From positions 40,050 through 104,049 of the forward strand of contig JAFEAJ010000006.1 of assembly GCA_018266455.1 (NCBI GenBank): a stretch of 64,000 nucleotides of DNA, in the 5' to 3' direction. This DNA is from Bacteroidota bacterium. GTDB lineage: Bacteria > Bacteroidota > Bacteroidia > Chitinophagales > Chitinophagaceae. Below the pieces are notes generated by a model. The model saw nothing but the letters and a program-made list of their open reading frames with translations. It was not told the DNA's origin and did not search any database. Of this stretch, positions 1-9,072 are shown piece after piece; the first letter of the stretch is position 1, and each line of letters opens with the position of its first letter. Both the position numbers and the translations under genes were made by a program.

Positions 1-2
1 TA

Positions 3-758
3 AAATCGAAAGATTTTAACTGGGACCTTACATTCAATTTCAGCCGCATCAGGAACAAAGTGCTTGCTTTATACCCTGGAACAAATCAATTGGGGAATGG
101 GTTCACTCAAATTATTGTGGGGCAGCCTTACGGAGTGAAATATGGTGCAAGATTTAAAAGAACAAGCGATGGGCAGTTGCTGATCGATGCAAATGGTTTG
201 CCGATACGGGATGACCAGGATGGCATTGTAGGAAATATAACGCCTGATTGGCTTGCGGGGCTGAATAACACATTCCGCTACAAAAAGATCAGCCTGAGTT
301 TCTTTTTTGATATGAAGAAAGGGGGCGATATTGAAAATAACGTTGATGGGTATGGCGCATTTTATGGAACAACAAAAGCTTCAGAAAACCGCGCCCCACG
401 AGTGCTAAAAGGGATAAGCATTGTTGATAACAAACCGAATACTGTTACGGCAGACATGCAAACTTATTACCAGAATTTCGGGGGCATGCTGGAAAGCGTG
501 ATACAAGATGGCACATACATAAAGTTGCGCACGGTAAGCATTGCATACGACCTGGATAATTCATGGTTTCAGAAAACCCCTGTCAAATCTGCTTCCCTTA
601 TTGTTACCGGAAGGAACCTCTGGGTGTATAGCCCTCATTTTACTGGCGGAGATCCAGAGGTCAGCTCATTTGGCTCATCGAATGGCGCACAGGGAATTTA
701 TTCTTTTTCAGCCCCGACTTCCAGGTCGGTGAGCTTTACATTAAAAATGAGTTTTTAG
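3..758 (+). CDS. SusC/RagA-family TonB-linked outer membrane protein, C-terminal part
   Basis: This is the C-terminal end of a large TonB-dependent outer-membrane transporter; the frame is open from the left edge, so the start lies outside the window. The visible residues have the aromatic, alternating pattern of beta-barrel strands. They include the region (translated GNITPDWLAG) that precedes the last strands in SusC proteins, and the chain ends in a hydrophobic strand finishing with Phe (FTLKMSF), as outer-membrane barrels do. A SusD lipoprotein follows after 41 bp, so the two form a SusCD pair importing an oligomeric nutrient. The substrate cannot be read from this part; the GH127 enzyme downstream hints at an arabinose-containing glycan, but an AraC gene of opposite orientation intervenes. 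Family call is firm. Confidence 0.93.
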   Translation, partial: KSKDFNWDLTFNFSRIRNKVLALYPGTNQLGNGFTQIIVGQPYGVKYGARFKRTSDGQLLIDANGLPIRDDQDGIVGNITPDWLAGLNNTFRYKKISLSFFFDMKKGGDIENNVDGYGAFYGTTKASENRAPRVLKGISIVDNKPNTVTADMQTYYQNFGGMLESVIQDGTYIKLRTVSIAYDLDNSWFQKTPVKSASLIVTGRNLWVYSPHFTGGDPEVSSFGSSNGAQGIYSFSAPTSRSVSFTLKMSF

Positions 759-799
759 AAACACATGAACTTGATTTTCTAAAGCACAAAAACAATAAC

Positions 800-2203
800 A
801 TGAAAAAAATAATTTCAATTATAGCATGCGCCGGATTACTGCTCAATTCGGCTTGTAAGAAATTTATCGATGTCAATCATGATCCCAATAACCCAACTGA
901 TGTGCAGGAAGCATTGATACTTGCCCCGGCTGAGCTGGCAATATCGCACAGTTTATATGGCGGGTATGCCGCTGTGCTTTCGCTCCATTACACACAGGCA
1001 GTTGCATTGAACCAAACATTGCCGAATGACGGTACTTATTTTCTAGTAAATTCTCAGATGGACGGAGATTGGGGCAACCTGTACACAACCTGCCTCAACA
1101 ATCTCCGCATATTAAACGACAAAGCTGAAAAAAACGGCAATTATAATTATTCAGCCATTGCAAAAATACTGAGCGCGTTTTGCCTGGGAACGGGAACTGA
1201 CCTTTGGGGAGACATGCCTTATTCCAAAGCTTTCCAGGGCGCTTCGGAGTTTACGCCTACTTATGATCCGCAGGAAGATATTTACAAAGACATTCAGGCA
1301 TTATTGGATAATGCCATTGCTGATATTGGAAAAAATGCCGCGAACCTCCCAGGTTCTGATGATTATATTTATGGAGGAGATATGGGTAAATGGCAAAGGT
1401 TTGCATACACATTAAAAGCGCGTTATTATATGCACCTTATCAAGGCGCCTTCATATTCAGCATCAGCACAAGCAGATCTTGCACTTGCTGCACTTCAAAA
1501 CGGGATGCAATCCAATGATGACGATTTTAAATTCGGTTACCCGGGTACTGCAGGAAATGAAAACCCATGGAACCAAACATTCTTGCCTGGTTCAACATTG
1601 GTATTGTCATCTTATGTTGTTGACTCATTAAAGGCGCGCAATGACCCGAGGCTTACAATCATGGTAAGCCCCGCAACAACTCCTGATTCTGCTTATGGCC
1701 CTTATCACGGAAGGCAAATAGGCACACAGGATATTGGCAGCCTTGAATCCTATTCTATCCCAGGTCCTTTTTACAGCGCTGCCGGCGCATATAATTATAT
1801 AGTGAATTATTCGGAAGCCTTGTTCCTGAATGCAGAAGCTACTTTAATAAAATCCGGGGCTAATGCAGCACAGCCTGTTTACCAGGACGCGATCAAATCT
1901 CACATGCAAAAATTAGGGGTAAGCGATGCTAATATATCTGCGTATCTTTCTTCACGCGGAATTTTAACCGATAGCAATGCATTACGGAGGATAATAGAAG
2001 AAAAATCAATTGCGGATTTTCTTTCCATAGAAAATTATACAGACTGGAGAAGAACAGGGTTCCCGTTACTCAATCCTGTTCCCAATGCCTTACTGCCTTC
2101 GATCCCAAGGAGGTTCTTGTATCCTGAAGTGGAAATTATTTCAAACCCCCAACCACAGCAATCGGCAAAGCTTACCGACAGGCTGTGGTGGGATGCACAA
2201 TAG
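800..2203 (+). CDS. SusD/RagB-family nutrient-binding outer membrane lipoprotein
   Basis: Surface lipoprotein that caps the SusC channel and binds substrate. The 467-residue product starts with a lipoprotein signal peptide with the lipobox LNSAC, giving a lipidated Cys near residue 19. It continues with the FIDVNHDPNNPT segment typical of the SusD-like family with an N-terminal D-x-N-x-x-P-N motif. Helical TPR-like stretches follow, and the C-terminus ends in a DRLWWD motif, shared with the second SusD of this window (22836-24254). Length matches the family. It lies 41 bp after the SusC end and is followed by a clear terminator, so the operon ends here. Substrate unknown. Confidence 0.95.
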   Translation: MKKIISIIACAGLLLNSACKKFIDVNHDPNNPTDVQEALILAPAELAISHSLYGGYAAVLSLHYTQAVALNQTLPNDGTYFLVNSQMDGDWGNLYTTCLNNLRILNDKAEKNGNYNYSAIAKILSAFCLGTGTDLWGDMPYSKAFQGASEFTPTYDPQEDIYKDIQALLDNAIADIGKNAANLPGSDDYIYGGDMGKWQRFAYTLKARYYMHLIKAPSYSASAQADLALAALQNGMQSNDDDFKFGYPGTAGNENPWNQTFLPGSTLVLSSYVVDSLKARNDPRLTIMVSPATTPDSAYGPYHGRQIGTQDIGSLESYSIPGPFYSAAGAYNYIVNYSEALFLNAEATLIKSGANAAQPVYQDAIKSHMQKLGVSDANISAYLSSRGILTDSNALRRIIEEKSIADFLSIENYTDWRRTGFPLLNPVPNALLPSIPRRFLYPEVEIISNPQPQQSAKLTDRLWWDAQ

Positions 2204-2235
2204 TTTTTCTATCATACCTGATATTGGTTTAATCG

Positions 2236-2263
2236 GCAGCATGATCCTTCATGCTGCTTTTTT
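2236..2263 (+). terminator. Rho-independent terminator after susCD
   Basis: A perfect 9-bp stem (GCAGCATGA pairing with TCATGCTGC, loop TCCT) is followed directly by six T. It lies 32 bp after the SusD stop and just touches the end of the convergent AraC gene. Confidence 0.88.
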
Positions 2264-3134
2264 ATTGCTGACGGTATTCGCTGATGTAGCTTTTTGGCGC
2301 CTTGCCCATCACTTTCCTGAACACCCTGTTGAAGGTTACCGTGTTGCTGAAACCGGTTTGATATGCGATAGAAGAAATGCTGTCATAATTCCCGGCTATC
2401 ATTTTTTTGCAAGCTTCGCCAATGCGCACTTCATTTAAGAAAGTAACGAAGGTTTTCAAGGTGTGTTTTTTAAAATACCGGCAGAATGCCTGCGGCGTGA
2501 GGTACGCCACTGCTGCGATATCTTCCAGGCTGATGTCATTGGTATAATTTTCCATCGTGTATGTATAAATGTCGTTCATGCGCAACCCCTCTGAATCGGT
2601 AATAGCGTATTTATTGGGCTCGGTGGAAAGTGTTTTCCATTTCTTCAGCCCTGACATTAACTGTAATAGCTCTATGAACGCAGCAATGCGCAATGCATTC
2701 GAACTGTTTTTGATTTTAATGATCGCTGCTGAAATAACATGCTGATAAGAATGATGGCACTGCCTTCCATTAGCAGATGACGCCACGAACTTTTGCACAT
2801 TTTTCATTTCAGGCAAACTAAAAAGGGACGACAGTTTCCCTTCAGGATCAAAAAAAACAGTTAGCCCGTGCGCTTGCAATTTTCTTCGCTTATCAAAGTA
2901 AGCCGGGTCGCTTTTGAAAATATGCGGTTGGTTTGCCCCAAATAAATACACCTCCCCGGGCTCGAACTTTTGCATATAATTCCCGGCTATTAATGTGCCT
3001 TCGCCTTTTATGACCCAGGTAATTTGAATTTCATTGTGCCTGTGCAGGTGCTCATAAAAATGCGGGAGAATATCTTCCTGGACAATCACGGACTGATCGG
3101 CTGCAACGGGTATCGTAAATTGAATGACCTTCAT
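2262..3134 (-). CDS. AraC-family transcriptional regulator with N-terminal cupin
   Basis: DNA-binding regulator of 290 residues. Residues about 20-95 look like an AraC-type cupin sensor: the segment with HRHNEIQITWVIKGEG and a later GEVYLFGANQPHIF is characteristic of the ligand-binding barrel. Residues about 190-287 form the double helix-turn-helix domain (SLEDIAAVAYLTPQAFCRYFKKH, then SISSIAYQTGFSNTVTFNRVFRKVMGKAP, each shortened in mind to the usual two helices). It is transcribed away from the GH127 gene, with 139 bp between the two start codons; that gap contains a palindrome and a promoter, so GH127 is the likely target. Effector is probably a sugar, by inference from the fold and neighbour. 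Confidence 0.93.
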   Translation of the reverse strand: MKVIQFTIPVAADQSVIVQEDILPHFYEHLHRHNEIQITWVIKGEGTLIAGNYMQKFEPGEVYLFGANQPHIFKSDPAYFDKRRKLQAHGLTVFFDPEGKLSSLFSLPEMKNVQKFVASSANGRQCHHSYQHVISAAIIKIKNSSNALRIAAFIELLQLMSGLKKWKTLSTEPNKYAITDSEGLRMNDIYTYTMENYTNDISLEDIAAVAYLTPQAFCRYFKKHTLKTFVTFLNEVRIGEACKKMIAGNYDSISSIAYQTGFSNTVTFNRVFRKVMGKAPKSYISEYRQQ

Positions 3135-3178
3135 TTTACCAATATTCGCTTTGTTTTTTATGTATATAAAGTTAATAG

Positions 3179-3205
3179 ATTAATATCAGTAAATAACTGA
3201 TTAAT
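3179..3205. promoter_or_regulatory. Imperfect palindrome between AraC regulator and GH127, candidate operator
   Basis: Arms ATTAAT-AT-CAGT and ACTG-ATTAAT face each other across AAATA, so ten bases per arm match with one 2-base bulge. It ends 7 bp upstream of the TTG of the GH127 promoter, the position expected for an activator site. Assignment to the adjacent AraC protein is inference. Confidence 0.45.
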
Positions 3206-3212
3206 TTAGTAC

Positions 3213-3242
3213 TTGGCTTCTTTGCAAATCGAACTAACTTTG
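3213..3242 (+). promoter_or_regulatory. Bacteroidota-type promoter of the GH127 gene
   Basis: TTG at 3213-3215 and TAACTTTG at 3235-3242 match the Bacteroidota -33 TTG and -7 TAnnTTTG pattern with a 19-base gap. The element ends 31 bp before the start codon. Confidence 0.6.
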
Positions 3243-3273
3243 AGAGTAGAAAGTACTTCTTTAAAAAATACTA

Positions 3274-5244
3274 ATGAGCTTCATGAATAAATTCTTTTTC
3301 CTGCTCAGCATAGCAGCAGCAACAACAATAAGCGTACATGCACAGACTATTCAGCAATTCCAGCCTGTAAAATTTTCTCATGTCAATATTGATGACAGTT
3401 TCTGGAAACCTAAAATGGATAAAGTAGCCACCGTTACTATTCCCGTTTGTGTTGACCAGACGGAAGTAAAAACGCCGCGCATACGAAATTTTGAAATAGC
3501 TGCGCATTTAAAGAAGGGGAAATTTGAAGGGATATTTTATGACGATTCGGATGTTTACAAAGCACTGGAAGCGATCAGTTATTCTCTTAGCCATAATCCT
3601 GACAGTGCGCTGGAAAAAAAAGCAGATGAATGGATTGATATTATTTCGAAAGCACAACTACCGGATGGTTACATCAATACTTATTTTACCCTTACTGGTT
3701 TAGATAAGCGGTGGACTGATATGAGCATGCACGAAGATTACAATGGCGGCCACCTGATTGAAGCCGCAGTTGCTTATTATGACGCAACAGGAAAAAGAAA
3801 ATTATTAGATGTGGCTATCAAATTCGCCAACCATTTTGATTCGCTGTTCGGGCCAGGAAAACGCCATTGGGTAACTGGTCACCAGGAACTGGAGCTCGCC
3901 CTGGTAAAATTATACAAGGTAACCAACGATAAGAAATACCTGAACCTGGCCGACTGGTTATTGAGCGAGAGGGGGCATGGGTATGCTTATGGTTACACGT
4001 GGACTGATTGGAAAGACACAGCTTATGCACAGGATGTTGTCCCGGTGAGGCAACAACAAAAAATTACTGGTCATGCGGTGCGTGCCATGTATATGTACAC
4101 AGGAGCTGCAGATGTGGCTGCGCTCACAGGTGACACAGGCTATATTCATGCGATGAAAAGAGTTTGGGACGATGTGGTGCACAGAAATATGTATGTTACC
4201 GGAGGCATTGGCTCTTCCGGCGGCAATGAAGGCTTTTCGCAAGATTATGACCTGCCTAATGCTGAAGCTTACTGTGAAACCTGTGCATCGGTAGGAATGG
4301 TTTTCTGGAACCAGCGGATGAACCTGCTCACGGGAGAAAGCAAATACGTTGATGTGCTGGAAAGGACATTGTATAACGGGGCGCTTGATGGGATTTCATT
4401 AGACGGGGACAGGTTTTTTTATGGCAACCCCCTGGCATCAGTTGGGAAAAATCATCGCAGGGAATGGTTTGGCACAGCATGCTGCCCTGCGAATATTGCA
4501 CGGCTGCTCGCCTCGCTGGGAAATTATGTTTATGCACATAATGAAAATGGCATTTGGGTGAACTTGTTTATTGGCAGCAGTACCTCTGTTCAAATGGGCA
4601 AACAGCAAATTCCTATAAGCATGCGCACCAGCTATCCGTGGGATGGCAATGTGAATATTTCTGTTTCGCCCCAAAAGAAGTCAAAATTCACGCTGCACAT
4701 ACGTATACCGGGTTGGGTAAGAGGAGAAGCTGTGCCAGGAGGCTTATATCATTTTGAAGACACGTCGGCCTCCGGCTATTCCATTAAGTTGAATGGGAAA
4801 GATATCCCTTATCAAATAGAAAAAGGTTATGCAGTGATTGACAGGGAATGGAAAAAGGGCGATGGGATAGAAGTGTCATTTCCGATGAAGGTGGAGCGTG
4901 TCGTAAGCAGGCCTGAAGTACAGGCGAATAATGACAGGGTAGCGATCCAGCGCGGCCCATTGGTGTATTGCGTGGAAGGAGCGGATAATAATAACGGAGC
5001 ATGGAATATGATTTTGCCGGAGCGCACACCACTGTCGCCCTTTAGCAAAACGATTGATGCAGAACATGTGGTTGCTCTAAAAGGAGAAGTGCCTTCCTTA
5101 TTGATAGATACCGATGGCAGTGCAGTGCGAACAATAAAAAGGGAAATGGTGGCCATACCTTATTATGTATGGTGCAATCGTGGGCAAAACGAAATGCAGG
5201 TATGGCTCCCCGTTAGCATCAAAAATGTAAAAGTGAATGAATGA
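3274..5244 (+). CDS. Glycoside hydrolase family 127, beta-L-arabinofuranosidase-like, secreted
   Basis: Predicted to remove beta-L-arabinofuranose from glycans, probably in the periplasm. The 656-residue chain starts with a signal peptide ending near VHAQ. The family's zinc-thiolate active site is visible: Glu335 and Cys337 in CETCASVG, and Cys403-Cys404 in TACCPANIARLLAS, equivalent to the Glu, Cys, Cys-Cys set of the characterised GH127 enzyme HypBA1, in which one of the paired Cys is the nucleophile. The catalytic (alpha/alpha)6 region covers about residues 25-430 and beta-sandwich domains follow. Length is normal. An internal ATG at 3283 would give an equally good signal peptide. The gene is divergent from the AraC regulator and has its own promoter. 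GH146 or related arabinofuranosidase families are alternatives. Confidence 0.93.
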   Translation: MSFMNKFFFLLSIAAATTISVHAQTIQQFQPVKFSHVNIDDSFWKPKMDKVATVTIPVCVDQTEVKTPRIRNFEIAAHLKKGKFEGIFYDDSDVYKALEAISYSLSHNPDSALEKKADEWIDIISKAQLPDGYINTYFTLTGLDKRWTDMSMHEDYNGGHLIEAAVAYYDATGKRKLLDVAIKFANHFDSLFGPGKRHWVTGHQELELALVKLYKVTNDKKYLNLADWLLSERGHGYAYGYTWTDWKDTAYAQDVVPVRQQQKITGHAVRAMYMYTGAADVAALTGDTGYIHAMKRVWDDVVHRNMYVTGGIGSSGGNEGFSQDYDLPNAEAYCETCASVGMVFWNQRMNLLTGESKYVDVLERTLYNGALDGISLDGDRFFYGNPLASVGKNHRREWFGTACCPANIARLLASLGNYVYAHNENGIWVNLFIGSSTSVQMGKQQIPISMRTSYPWDGNVNISVSPQKKSKFTLHIRIPGWVRGEAVPGGLYHFEDTSASGYSIKLNGKDIPYQIEKGYAVIDREWKKGDGIEVSFPMKVERVVSRPEVQANNDRVAIQRGPLVYCVEGADNNNGAWNMILPERTPLSPFSKTIDAEHVVALKGEVPSLLIDTDGSAVRTIKREMVAIPYYVWCNRGQNEMQVWLPVSIKNVKVNE

Positions 5245-5329
5245 GGAGGAATACATTGAACTGGATCGATTATTGAAACATTCAGGCAATTTGTGTTTGT
5301 GCTATATTGCAGCCTGAAAAGACTTCTTC

Positions 5330-6316
5330 ATGAATTTCCAAAAGCTGTTTCAGCAATTCACGAAAATAAAAGTAGCAGTGGTGGGCGATGTAATGCTTGA
5401 CACCTATTGGTGGGGGCATGTGGAACGCATTTCCCCGGAAGCTCCTGTTCCGGTAGTGAGCTTCGACAGGCGCGAGCACCGCATTGGCGGCGCGGCCAAT
5501 GTGGCACTGAATGCAGCTTCACTTGGCGCACAGGTAAAAGTTTTTTCAGTTATTGGCGATGATGACGATGGTGTTTTATTGCAGGCTTTGATCTCGAAAA
5601 ATAATATAGACCCATCCTGCCTCTTGAAAAGTAACGCCCGGGTAACTACTAATAAAATGCGCGTCATCAGCCGTAACCAGCAAATGATGCGGCTGGATGC
5701 TGAAACTGTAAAAGACCTGTGTGCAGAAGATGAAAAAAGACTGACTGATGCGGTAAAAAAATTTGTTGAGAAAGAAAAGCCTGAAGTGGTGATTTTTGAA
5801 GATTATAACAAAGGCGTGCTGACTGAAAATGTAATCAACAAAATTATTTCGGTTTGTCAAAAAAATAATGTGGTTACAGCCGTTGACCCAAAGCGGAAAA
5901 ATTTTTTCTCATATAAAGGAGTAGACATCTTCAAGCCCAATTTAAAGGAAGTAAAAGAAGGGCTGAGCCTTTTGCTGGATGATATCCATCTGGCTTCGCT
6001 AAAAAATATACATGCCCAGTTGTTCCTAAAGCTCCATCATAACATTTCATTCATCACCCTCTCTGAAAAAGGAGTTTTCTACCAGGACGGGAAAAAGGCC
6101 ACGATCATTTCTTCGCACTTGCGCAATATTGCTGATGTTTCAGGGGCTGGCGACACGGTCATTGCTGTGGCTTCGCTTGTGTATGCCGCCACCAAAGATG
6201 TTCATTTAATGGCTGAAGTGGCTAATATTGCCGGAGGCCTGGTTTGTGAAGAAGTGGGAACGGTAGCAATCAATAAAGAAAGGCTCATCAATGAATGTAA
6301 GTTGTTGCTGGCTTAA
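5330..6316 (+). CDS. PfkB-family kinase, D-glycero-beta-D-manno-heptose-7-phosphate kinase-like (HldE N-domain type)
   Basis: Carbohydrate kinase of 328 residues resembling the kinase half of HldE/RfaE, which phosphorylates heptose 7-phosphate for lipopolysaccharide core precursors. Signature segments are the N-terminal DVMLDTYWWG (near residues 20-29), RIGGAANVA (51-59), and the C-terminal DVSGAGDTVIAV with the GAGD anion hole and catalytic Asp. The cytidylyltransferase half of bifunctional HldE is absent, so a separate nucleotidyltransferase would be needed elsewhere. It sits 85 bp after GH127 and is not obviously linked to it. Other PfkB sugar kinases are possible, but the N-terminal segment strongly favours the RfaE group. 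Confidence 0.88.
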   Translation: MNFQKLFQQFTKIKVAVVGDVMLDTYWWGHVERISPEAPVPVVSFDRREHRIGGAANVALNAASLGAQVKVFSVIGDDDDGVLLQALISKNNIDPSCLLKSNARVTTNKMRVISRNQQMMRLDAETVKDLCAEDEKRLTDAVKKFVEKEKPEVVIFEDYNKGVLTENVINKIISVCQKNNVVTAVDPKRKNFFSYKGVDIFKPNLKEVKEGLSLLLDDIHLASLKNIHAQLFLKLHHNISFITLSEKGVFYQDGKKATIISSHLRNIADVSGAGDTVIAVASLVYAATKDVHLMAEVANIAGGLVCEEVGTVAINKERLINECKLLLA

Positions 6317-6391
6317 ATTTTTATTAAGTGACAGGTGATGGTAGCCCTGGTTATCTTCCGCAGTGCCGGTTTTGTTTTTCATTGGCTGGCT

Positions 6392-6982
6392 TTACTCATG
6401 GGGCTTTTTCCCTTTCGCCATCATCTCCAGCAATTGTTTTTTTCTTTTATCTCTTGTCTCTATTTTTTTTGCAGTATGTAAGCGCCATGCTATTGCGTAG
6501 GTATTTGCTTTGTCCAGGGAATCGAAAAATGTTTTTGCTTTTTTGTTTTTCGACAGGGCTTCCAGGAAATCATCAGGCACTTTCATTTCAGCGGGCGGGT
6601 CATAGGCTTTTTCCCATCTCCCGTCAGCTTTTGCCTTTTCCATTTCTGCCAGCCCGGGTTGTTTCATTTTTTTGAGATGTGCCAGGCGTTCGGCATGGGC
6701 CGTATTTCTTTTCGACCAGATGCTTTTTGCGCCCCTTGGACTGAATTTCCTGAGCCATGATATTTCATCAAAAGATTTTAGCTGCCCGTCAATCCAGCCA
6801 TAACAAATGGCCTCATCAAGCGCTTCATCATAGCTGATGCTTTTTTCGCCGGAGTTTTTTTTAAAAAGCCTCAGCCAAAAGCCTTTCGTTAGCTTATGAT
6901 TTTTAGCCAGCCATTTTTCAAAATCTTTTGCATTCCGAAAGGAAATGATTTCCAAATCTGGATTGCCTGCTGGTTTCATCAT
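6392..6982 (-). CDS. YdeI/OmdA-family cytosolic protein
   Basis: A 196-residue soluble protein of the YdeI/OmpD-associated family. The N-terminal half has the family's conserved YDEALDEAICYGWIDGQ segment and a SPRGAKSIWSKRN segment; the C-terminal part is Lys-rich (RDKRKKQLLEMMAKGKKPHE). Members are abundant in Bacteroidota. A link to bacteriocin protection or stress has been suggested for some members, but the biochemical role is not settled. It stands alone, convergent with the kinase gene. The product has no signal peptide. Confidence 0.85.
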   Translation of the reverse strand: MMKPAGNPDLEIISFRNAKDFEKWLAKNHKLTKGFWLRLFKKNSGEKSISYDEALDEAICYGWIDGQLKSFDEISWLRKFSPRGAKSIWSKRNTAHAERLAHLKKMKQPGLAEMEKAKADGRWEKAYDPPAEMKVPDDFLEALSKNKKAKTFFDSLDKANTYAIAWRLHTAKKIETRDKRKKQLLEMMAKGKKPHE

Positions 6983-7155
6983 TGTGTGGTTAAAATATCT
7001 TCAAATGTAGTGAGATTATGTGGGCAGGTCAATTGGGCAGAGGCTGCCCTCGAAAATAAAACGTGGAAAAATGCTCCTGTTTATTGATCCCGCCAATGCT
7101 CATAAATTTATTTTCTTATATTCGGCAACTCTTTCATCTTTCATTATTGCTGCTC

Positions 7156-8469
7156 ATGACAATCCTCATCGTTTTGGTTTGTATCCTGCTTTTGGTACTG
7201 CTCATTACATGGGGAAAAATAAATTCTTTTCTTTCTTTTTTAGTTGTGTCGATGCTTGCAGGCTGGCTCCTTGGCATGCCCCGGGATAAAATTGTCAATT
7301 CAGTAGAACATGGTATTGGCGATGTGCTTGGCTCGCTTTCCATAGTGATTTGTGTTGGCGCTATGCTGGGTAAACTGGTAGCAGAAAGCGGGGCTGCACA
7401 GGTGATTGCCGGCTCCCTGCAAAAGAAGTTTGGAGAAAAATATATTCAGTGGGCAATCATGTTTACTGGCTTTATTGTAGGCCTTCCTCTTTTTTTTGAT
7501 GTGAGTTTTGTACTGATGGTGCCGCTTGTTTTCTCCGTAGTGTACCAATATAAACTACCTGCCGTTTACATCGGTATTCCCATGATGGCAGCCATTTCAG
7601 TGACACATGGTTTTTTGCCGCCTCATCCGGCGCCCGTTGCATTGGTCTCCGCATTTCATGCCAATATGGGCGTTACTTTATTGTTTGGCATCACCATTGC
7701 GGTACCTGCCATTGTGCTGGCAGGCCCCGTATTTTCAAAAACATTAAAAAATATCAAGGCAACACCTTTGCAAACTTTTCTTCCCAAGCATATTCCTGAT
7801 GAAAAGATGCCGGGCACGGCTAATAGTTTTATTACATCACTGCTACCGGTACTCCTCATCATGTTTTTTACCTTATTGACCTTTGCAGGTACACGTAATG
7901 GCAAAACCAATAGCATCCTTTTATTTTGGGGCAATCCCGTAGTAGTCATGATTGTGTCGCTTGCAGTGGCTACCTACTCATTGGGCCTGCGCCAAGGAAG
8001 GCACATCAAAGAAATTATGGAGCACTATGCCGATGCAGTAAAAGATATTTCGATGATATTATTGGTTATAGCAGGCGCAGGTGGGTTGAAGCAGGTGTTT
8101 GTTGACAGTGGCATTAGCACACAACTGGCAGGTGCACTGCACGCTTTGTCTATTAACCCTTTGGTATTAGGATGGGTGGTTTCGGCAGTCATCAGGGTTT
8201 GTGTGGGCTCGGCTACCGTTGCCGGCCTGACTACAGCTGGAATGATCGCCCCGATGATTGCACAGGAACATATCAACCCGAATTTAATGGTCTTGTCAGT
8301 AGGCGCCGGGAGCCTTATGTTTTCCCATGTAAATGACGGGGGTTTCTGGATGTTCAAAGAGTATTTCAATATCACCGTGAAGGAAACTTTTTTGTCCTGG
8401 TCGCTCATGGAGACAATTATATCTGTGATGGGATTAGCAGGAGTGTTAATTTTGAATTCTATATTTTAA
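7156..8469 (+). CDS. GntP-family permease (gluconate or D-serine type H+ symporter)
   Basis: Inner-membrane transporter of 437 residues with about 12 hydrophobic segments. The segments LPLFFDVSFVLMVPLVFSV, HGFLPPHPAPVAL and the C-terminal GSLMFSHVNDGGFWMFKEYF are hallmarks of the GntP family, which includes gluconate permeases and the D-serine permease DsdX. I chose the ATG at 7156, which starts directly in the first membrane helix as in relatives; an in-frame ATG at 7063 would add 31 poorly supported residues. It heads a co-directional set with RidA 11 bp downstream. The neighbours (PLP enzyme acting on D-amino acids, RidA, dipeptidase) make a D-amino-acid substrate as plausible as a sugar acid. 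Confidence 0.93.
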   Translation: MTILIVLVCILLLVLLITWGKINSFLSFLVVSMLAGWLLGMPRDKIVNSVEHGIGDVLGSLSIVICVGAMLGKLVAESGAAQVIAGSLQKKFGEKYIQWAIMFTGFIVGLPLFFDVSFVLMVPLVFSVVYQYKLPAVYIGIPMMAAISVTHGFLPPHPAPVALVSAFHANMGVTLLFGITIAVPAIVLAGPVFSKTLKNIKATPLQTFLPKHIPDEKMPGTANSFITSLLPVLLIMFFTLLTFAGTRNGKTNSILLFWGNPVVVMIVSLAVATYSLGLRQGRHIKEIMEHYADAVKDISMILLVIAGAGGLKQVFVDSGISTQLAGALHALSINPLVLGWVVSAVIRVCVGSATVAGLTTAGMIAPMIAQEHINPNLMVLSVGAGSLMFSHVNDGGFWMFKEYFNITVKETFLSWSLMETIISVMGLAGVLILNSIF

Positions 8470-8480
8470 AAACATAAACT

Positions 8481-8942
8481 ATGTCCGCAGACCAAAACTT
8501 TATTGACCTCGGCCTGGAATTGCCTCACCCGCCGACGCCAAAAGGGGTGTACAAGCCCGTGCTTATTGATGGCAAACATTGTTATGTCTCAGGACAGGGG
8601 CCCTATCTTCCTGATGGCAATTTGATAATGGGTAAAGTGGGCAAAGACCTTACTGCTGATGAGGGCAAGCACGCTGCACAACAGGTTGGGCTAACCATCC
8701 TGGCCACATTGAAAGAACAGTTGGGCTCTCTTGATAAAATAAAAAGAGTAATCAAAGTTCTTGGAATGGTAAATGCCGACCCTGAATTTGAAAAACATCC
8801 TTATGTTGTCAATGGCTGCAGCGAACTGTTTGCAAAAGTCTGGGGCGAGGAAAATGGCGTTGGTGTAAGAAGCGCGGTGGGCATGGGCTCGCTGCCTAAT
8901 AATATTTCAGTGGAAATAGAAACATTGTTTGAACTGGAGTAG
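8481..8942 (+). CDS. RidA/YjgF-family enamine-imine deaminase-like protein
   Basis: A 153-residue RidA-family protein. Archetypal RidA hydrolyses reactive 2-aminoacrylate and related enamines released by PLP-dependent dehydratases, protecting PLP enzymes. The C-terminal segment with VRSAVGMGSLPNNISVEIE carries the conserved Arg and Pro-containing loop of the trimer active site. It is longer than E. coli RidA (about 128 residues), as in the YjgF subgroup with an extended N-terminus. Its position between the permease and a D-serine dehydratase/D-threonine aldolase-like gene fits a housekeeping role for that enzyme's by-products. Confidence 0.9.
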   Translation: MSADQNFIDLGLELPHPPTPKGVYKPVLIDGKHCYVSGQGPYLPDGNLIMGKVGKDLTADEGKHAAQQVGLTILATLKEQLGSLDKIKRVIKVLGMVNADPEFEKHPYVVNGCSELFAKVWGEENGVGVRSAVGMGSLPNNISVEIETLFELE

Positions 8943-9003
8943 CAGAAACCGCCAATAGGGATCAAAACCTGATATTGGAGTTTTAAAGTAGCTATTAGGC
9001 CTC

Positions 9004-9023
9004 GAAGGTTTTGAAAAACCTTC
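9004..9023. repeat. Short intergenic hairpin
   Basis: GAAGGTTT and AAACCTTC form a perfect 8-bp stem around TGAA between the RidA gene and the next gene. It lacks a following T-run, so it may be a weak terminator, an mRNA-stabilising hairpin or a palindromic repeat relic. Confidence 0.5.
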
Positions 9024-9072
9024 AAGCCCTGAAGTGCACTGCAGACTATTTATTATTGCTTTAATTTTTTTT

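Noticed and set aside
4827..5156. Antisense gene inside GH127
   Set aside because: It is a shadow frame of the GH127 coding sequence, without its own start context or recognisable protein.
8025..8408. Antisense gene inside the GntP permease gene
   Set aside because: Composition follows the permease codons on the other strand; no family and no promoter.
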